Under the pieces are notes generated by a model. That model ran no database searches. It had not been told where the DNA came from and saw only the letters and a program-made list of their open reading frames with translations. From Betaproteobacteria bacterium UBA5216 (GTDB taxonomy: Bacteria; Pseudomonadota; Gammaproteobacteria; Burkholderiales; SG8-41), in NCBI GenBank assembly GCA_002412495.1, contig DHVE01000064.1, forward strand, positions 1-18,419: DNA of 18,419 nucleotides. The letters run 5' to 3'. Positions 15,208-18,419 of the stretch are shown one piece after another; the stretch's first letter is position 1; each line of letters starts with the position of its first letter. A program made the position numbers and the translations under genes.

Positions 15208-16506
15208 TTACCGGCTATCGGTTCTGGCGATTTGATAAAACGCATCGCGTCCCGGATAACTGACAGCATCACCAAGGTCTTCCTCGATCCGCAGCAACTG
15301 GTTGTACTTAGCCAAGCGGTCTGAGCGCGACAGCGACCCTGTCTTGATTTGCAGCGCATTGGTAGCGACGGCTATATCGGCAATGGTCGTATCTTCGGTT
15401 TCACCTGAGCGGTGCGAAATCACCGAGGTATAACGTGCGCGCTTGGCCATTTCAATCGCCGCCAACGTCTCGGTAAGCGTGCCAATTTGATTTACTTTGA
15501 TTAGCACCGAGTTAGCGACTCCCATCTCAATGCCCTTCTTGATATAGCGCGTATTGGTCACGAACAGATCGTCACCCACCAATTGCACGCGGCCTCCCAG
15601 CCGCTGCGTGAGCAGCTTCCAGCCGTCCCAATCGCTCTCGGCCAATCCGTCTTCAATGCTGAGAATGGGATATTTGTCCACCCACGCGGCGAGATAATCG
15701 ATGAACTCTGCGGATTTCATCGACGCGCCTTCGGATGCCAGCGTGTACTCGCCATCTTCATAAAATTCAGAACTCGCGCAATCGAGTGCCAGCGAAATAT
15801 CCTCGCCCGGTCGATAGCCTGCGGCTTCGATGGCCTCAAGCACAATCTTGATTGCAGCTTCATGTTTGGGCAGGCGCGGCGCAAAACCGCCTTCGTCACC
15901 CACAGCCGTGGCGAAGCCGCGGTCGTGCAACAGTTTTTTCAGCACCTGAAATACTTCGGCACCATAGCGCAACGCTTCCTTGAACGTGGGCGCGCCGATC
16001 GGCACGATCATGAATTCCTGAAGGTCGAGACTATTGTCTGCGTGTGCGCCACCGTTGATCACGTTCATCATCGGCACTGGCATCGACATCGGCCCCGCGC
16101 CGCCCAAATAACGATGCAGCGGCAGGCCGGCTTCTTCCGCTGCGGCCTTGGCCACCGCCATGGATACCGCGAGTATGCCGTTCGCGCCCAGCCGTGATTT
16201 ATTTTCGGTGCCGTCCAGGTCAATCAGTGTTTTGTCGATAAAGCCCTGTTCGGTGGCATCCACGCCGATAATCGCTTCGCAGATTTCGGTGTTGACATTT
16301 TCAACCGCCTTCGTCACGCCCTTGCCGCCGTAGCGCGCGCCATCACCATCGCGTAGTTCAATCGCTTCGCGGCTGCCGGTAGATGCGCCCGAAGGCGCCG
16401 CCGCGCGGCCCATGACCCCGGACTCGAGCAACACATCGGCCTCAACCGTGGGGTTGCCACGTGAATCCAGAATCTCTCGTGCAATAACATCGACGATGGC
16501 GCTCAT
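15208..16506 (-). CDS. eno: Enolase (phosphopyruvate hydratase)
   Basis: Converts 2-phosphoglycerate to phosphoenolpyruvate in glycolysis; cytoplasmic, also part of the RNA degradosome in some proteobacteria. At 432 residues it is full length. The acid Glu205 in GDEGGFAP, Mg ligands Asp242, Glu285 and Asp312, and the base Lys337 in LIKVNQIGTLTE are all present, as is the SHRSGETEDT loop. ATG 16506 begins the conserved MSAIVDVIAREILDSRGNPT start. It follows kdsA by 54 nt, a gap containing an 11-bp tandem repeat. Confidence 0.98.
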   Translation of the reverse strand: MSAIVDVIAREILDSRGNPTVEADVLLESGVMGRAAAPSGASTGSREAIELRDGDGARYGGKGVTKAVENVNTEICEAIIGVDATEQGFIDKTLIDLDGTENKSRLGANGILAVSMAVAKAAAEEAGLPLHRYLGGAGPMSMPVPMMNVINGGAHADNSLDLQEFMIVPIGAPTFKEALRYGAEVFQVLKKLLHDRGFATAVGDEGGFAPRLPKHEAAIKIVLEAIEAAGYRPGEDISLALDCASSEFYEDGEYTLASEGASMKSAEFIDYLAAWVDKYPILSIEDGLAESDWDGWKLLTQRLGGRVQLVGDDLFVTNTRYIKKGIEMGVANSVLIKVNQIGTLTETLAAIEMAKRARYTSVISHRSGETEDTTIADIAVATNALQIKTGSLSRSDRLAKYNQLLRIEEDLGDAVSYPGRDAFYQIARTDSR

Positions 16507-16527
16507 GTCAGTTCCCTACTCGATATT

Positions 16528-16549
16528 GTTGTTGATCTGTTGTTGATCC
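16528..16549. repeat. Two-copy 11-bp tandem repeat in the kdsA-eno spacer
   Basis: GTTGTTGATC occurs at 16528-16537 and again at 16539-16548, each followed by a T or C. It lies in the leader just upstream of eno (minus strand). It looks like a local duplication; no function is evident. Confidence 0.75.
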
Positions 16550-16560
16550 GCTGTTCGTCA

Positions 16561-17400
16561 TCAAGTGATCAGATTCTCGGCAAAGCCCGCTTGTTTCGCC
16601 AGATTATCCAATTGCTTGAGTGCTTGCAGCAAAACCTTCATGTGCGGCAGTGGCCACGCATTGGGACCGTCCGACAGAGCCTTGGCGGGATCCGGATGCG
16701 TTTCCATGAATATACCGGCGATTCCGGCCGCCACGGCCGCGCGTGCCAGTACCGGCACGAATTTGCGTTCGCCACCGCTGGCGTGGCCTTGTCCGCCCGG
16801 CAATTGCACCGAATGCGTCGCATCGTACACCACCGGGCAACCCGTCTCGCGCATGACCATCAGCGAGCGCATGTCGGAAATAAGGTTGTTGTAACCAAAT
16901 GTCGCCCCGCGCTCACACACCATGATGTTGTCGGCGTTGCTGGCGCTGCGCGCCTTATCGACAACGTTTTTCATGTCGGCGGGCGCAAGAAACTGGCCTT
17001 TTTTGATGTTCACTGGCTTGCCGGCGCTCGCCACGGCGCAAATGAAGTCAGTCTGGCGGCACAGAAACGCCGGGGTTTGCAGCACATCCACCACCGACGC
17101 TACGGCGGCTATGTCGCCGGCCTCGTGCACATCCGTCAGCACCGGCACGCCGATCTCCCTGCGTACGTCGCCTAGAATCTCCAACCCTTTATCCATGCCC
17201 AGACCACGAAAAGATTTGATCGAACTGCGATTGGCCTTGTCGTACGACGACTTATAAATAAAAGGAATGCCCAGCGACGCGCATATATCTTTCAGTGTGC
17301 CTGCGGTGTCCATGGTCATTTGCCGCGATTCGATCACGCAGGTACCGGCAATCAGGAACAGCGGCTTATCCAGCCCGGCATCGAATCCGCACAGTTTCAT
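16561..17400 (-). CDS. kdsA: 3-deoxy-8-phosphooctulonate (KDO-8-P) synthase
   Basis: Condenses phosphoenolpyruvate with arabinose 5-phosphate to give KDO-8-phosphate for lipopolysaccharide, so the cell is Gram-negative. The 279 residues carry YKSSYDKANRSSIKSFRG, VLTDVHE, PAFLCRQTD, NIKKGQFLAP and DATHSVQLPGGQG. The residue at the metal site is Cys21 (AGTCVIES), where E. coli KdsA has Asn; with His in DATHS, Glu in METHPDP and Asp in SDGPN this is the metal-dependent class. It follows pyrG by 10 nt, as in many betaproteobacteria. Confidence 0.97.
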   Translation of the reverse strand: MKLCGFDAGLDKPLFLIAGTCVIESRQMTMDTAGTLKDICASLGIPFIYKSSYDKANRSSIKSFRGLGMDKGLEILGDVRREIGVPVLTDVHEAGDIAAVASVVDVLQTPAFLCRQTDFICAVASAGKPVNIKKGQFLAPADMKNVVDKARSASNADNIMVCERGATFGYNNLISDMRSLMVMRETGCPVVYDATHSVQLPGGQGHASGGERKFVPVLARAAVAAGIAGIFMETHPDPAKALSDGPNAWPLPHMKVLLQALKQLDNLAKQAGFAENLIT

Positions 17401-17410
17401 GGCGCGTGCC

Positions 17411-18418
17411 TCAGGCGACGTTTTTCATGGGCACGTCATCGCCGCTGGATTGCGCCTTGCCGTGGTTGGCAATGGCGGCCTGCACGAACGCCTTGAACAG
17501 CGGATGCCCGTCGCGCGGCGTAGAGGTGAATTCCGGATGAAACTGGCACGCCACGAACCAAGGGTGATTCGGCAATTCAATCATTTCGCACAGACCGTCT
17601 TTGGTGGACAGGCCGCTCACACGAAGGCCGGCCTGACGGATACGCGCAAGATAATGTTCGTTGACTTCATAACGGTGGCGATGACGCTCGGAAATACGCG
17701 GAGCACCGTAAATCTTGCGCACGACCGACCCTTCTTCAAGTGTGCATTCCTGGCCACCCAGTCGCATGGTGCCGCCCATGTCCGATTTTTCGCTGCGCTG
17801 CTCGACGCGCCCGTCGCGATCCTGCCACTCGGTAATCAGCGCAATGACCGGATTTGGTGTTTGCGGATCGAATTCCGTGCTGTGCGCCGCATCCAGCCCC
17901 ACCACGTTGCGCGCATATTCGATCACCGCCAGTTGCATGCCCAGGCAGATGCCGAGGTACGGAATTTTATTCTCGCGTGCATAACGGATCGCGCTGATCT
18001 TGCCTTCGACGCCGCGCTTGCCGAATCCGCCTGGCACCAGAATCGCATTCATGCCGGAAAGGCAGCCGGTACCGTTTTTTTCGATGGTCTCGGAATCAAT
18101 GTAGTGAATGCGCGGCTTAGCACCAGTATGTATGCCCGCGTGTATCAAGGCTTCGGACAGTGACTTGTACGATTCCGTGAGATCCACATATTTACCGACC
18201 AATGCGATATTGACCTCGCGCAACGGATGTTCGAGTTTATAGACCAGCGAAGTCCAGCTCGACAAGTCGGCCGGCGGCGGATTGATATTGAGCTTGCGGC
18301 ACACGATTTCGTCGAGGTGCTGCTCGTGCAATGCCCCCGGGATTTTGTAGATGCTGTCCACGTCCACAGCGGAAATGACGGCCTCCGCCAGCACGTTGGT
18401 GAAGAGCGCGATTTTGCG
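17411..18418 (-). CDS. pyrG: CTP synthase, C-terminal part (cut by window edge)
   Basis: Makes CTP from UTP using glutamine-derived ammonia. About 335 of the roughly 545 residues are present; the N-terminal part of the synthetase domain lies beyond the right edge, where the frame stays open to the last bases (RKIALFTNV). The end of the synthetase domain (DVDSIYKIPGALHEQHLDEIV) and the class I glutamine amidotransferase domain are visible: PGGFGKRGVEGK, nucleophile Cys in YLGICLGMQLAVIE, and the His/Glu pair in CQFHPEFTSTP. The C-terminus ends in a variable tail. It is the first visible gene of the pyrG-kdsA-eno-ftsB group. Confidence 0.97.
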   Translation of the reverse strand, partial: RKIALFTNVLAEAVISAVDVDSIYKIPGALHEQHLDEIVCRKLNINPPPADLSSWTSLVYKLEHPLREVNIALVGKYVDLTESYKSLSEALIHAGIHTGAKPRIHYIDSETIEKNGTGCLSGMNAILVPGGFGKRGVEGKISAIRYARENKIPYLGICLGMQLAVIEYARNVVGLDAAHSTEFDPQTPNPVIALITEWQDRDGRVEQRSEKSDMGGTMRLGGQECTLEEGSVVRKIYGAPRISERHRHRYEVNEHYLARIRQAGLRVSGLSTKDGLCEMIELPNHPWFVACQFHPEFTSTPRDGHPLFKAFVQAAIANHGKAQSSGDDVPMKNVA

Positions 18419-18419
18419 C

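Overview
The window looks like a chromosomal segment of a betaproteobacterium, possibly uncultivated. The strongest taxonomic signal is the minus-strand order pyrG-kdsA-eno-ftsB (followed here by folD), a conserved betaproteobacterial arrangement, together with moderately high GC and a KDO-8-phosphate synthase that implies a Gram-negative outer membrane. No rRNA, tRNA, CRISPR array, insertion sequence or transposase was seen.

Layout. (1) Positions 2-2028, plus strand: the C-terminal end of an MmgE/PrpD-type protein, cut by the window edge, followed 11 nt later by a gene interrupted by one in-frame TGA. The two halves are in the same frame. The TGA sits in the context U-G-N-C, and a perfect 8-bp stem with a GGU apex begins 12 nt after it. 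I read this as one 575-residue UGSC-family selenoprotein (301-2028) with a bacterial SECIS element. A standard gene caller would split it or call it a pseudogene. (2) Positions 2056-13526, minus strand, transcribed leftwards: a compact ten-gene unit. The order is GntR/HutC-type regulator, AprA-like flavoprotein, AprB-like 2x[4Fe-4S] ferredoxin, ten-repeat HEAT protein, FdxA-type 7Fe ferredoxin, ABC substrate-binding protein with a NosL-like C-terminal domain, permease, ATPase, DUF971 protein and a 1197-residue NfnB/NfnA-like flavin/Fe-S oxidoreductase. Three junctions are 4-base GTGA/ATGA overlaps and all other gaps are 50 nt or shorter. An 11-bp perfect inverted repeat at the regulator's 5' end is a likely autoregulatory operator. 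(3) Positions 13527-14009: a mostly non-coding gap holding that operator's right arm, a short hairpin and a 46-residue single-membrane-span ORF on the plus strand. (4) Positions 14010-18418, minus strand: housekeeping genes folD, ftsB, eno, kdsA and the C-terminal part of pyrG.

How the genes may work together (inference). The GntR-led unit couples a SsuABC/TauABC-type importer to an AprBA-like flavoprotein/ferredoxin pair. It adds a second ferredoxin, a HEAT-repeat helper or scaffold, a DUF971 protein (a family tied to Fe-S handling through HCF101-type proteins) and a large enzyme that could link NAD(P)H to the ferredoxin pool. This resembles a dedicated redox pathway for an imported small, perhaps sulfur-containing, molecule. 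The substrate cannot be read from the sequence. The MmgE/PrpD-selenoprotein pair points tail-to-tail at this unit with a 27-nt gap and may belong to the same metabolism.
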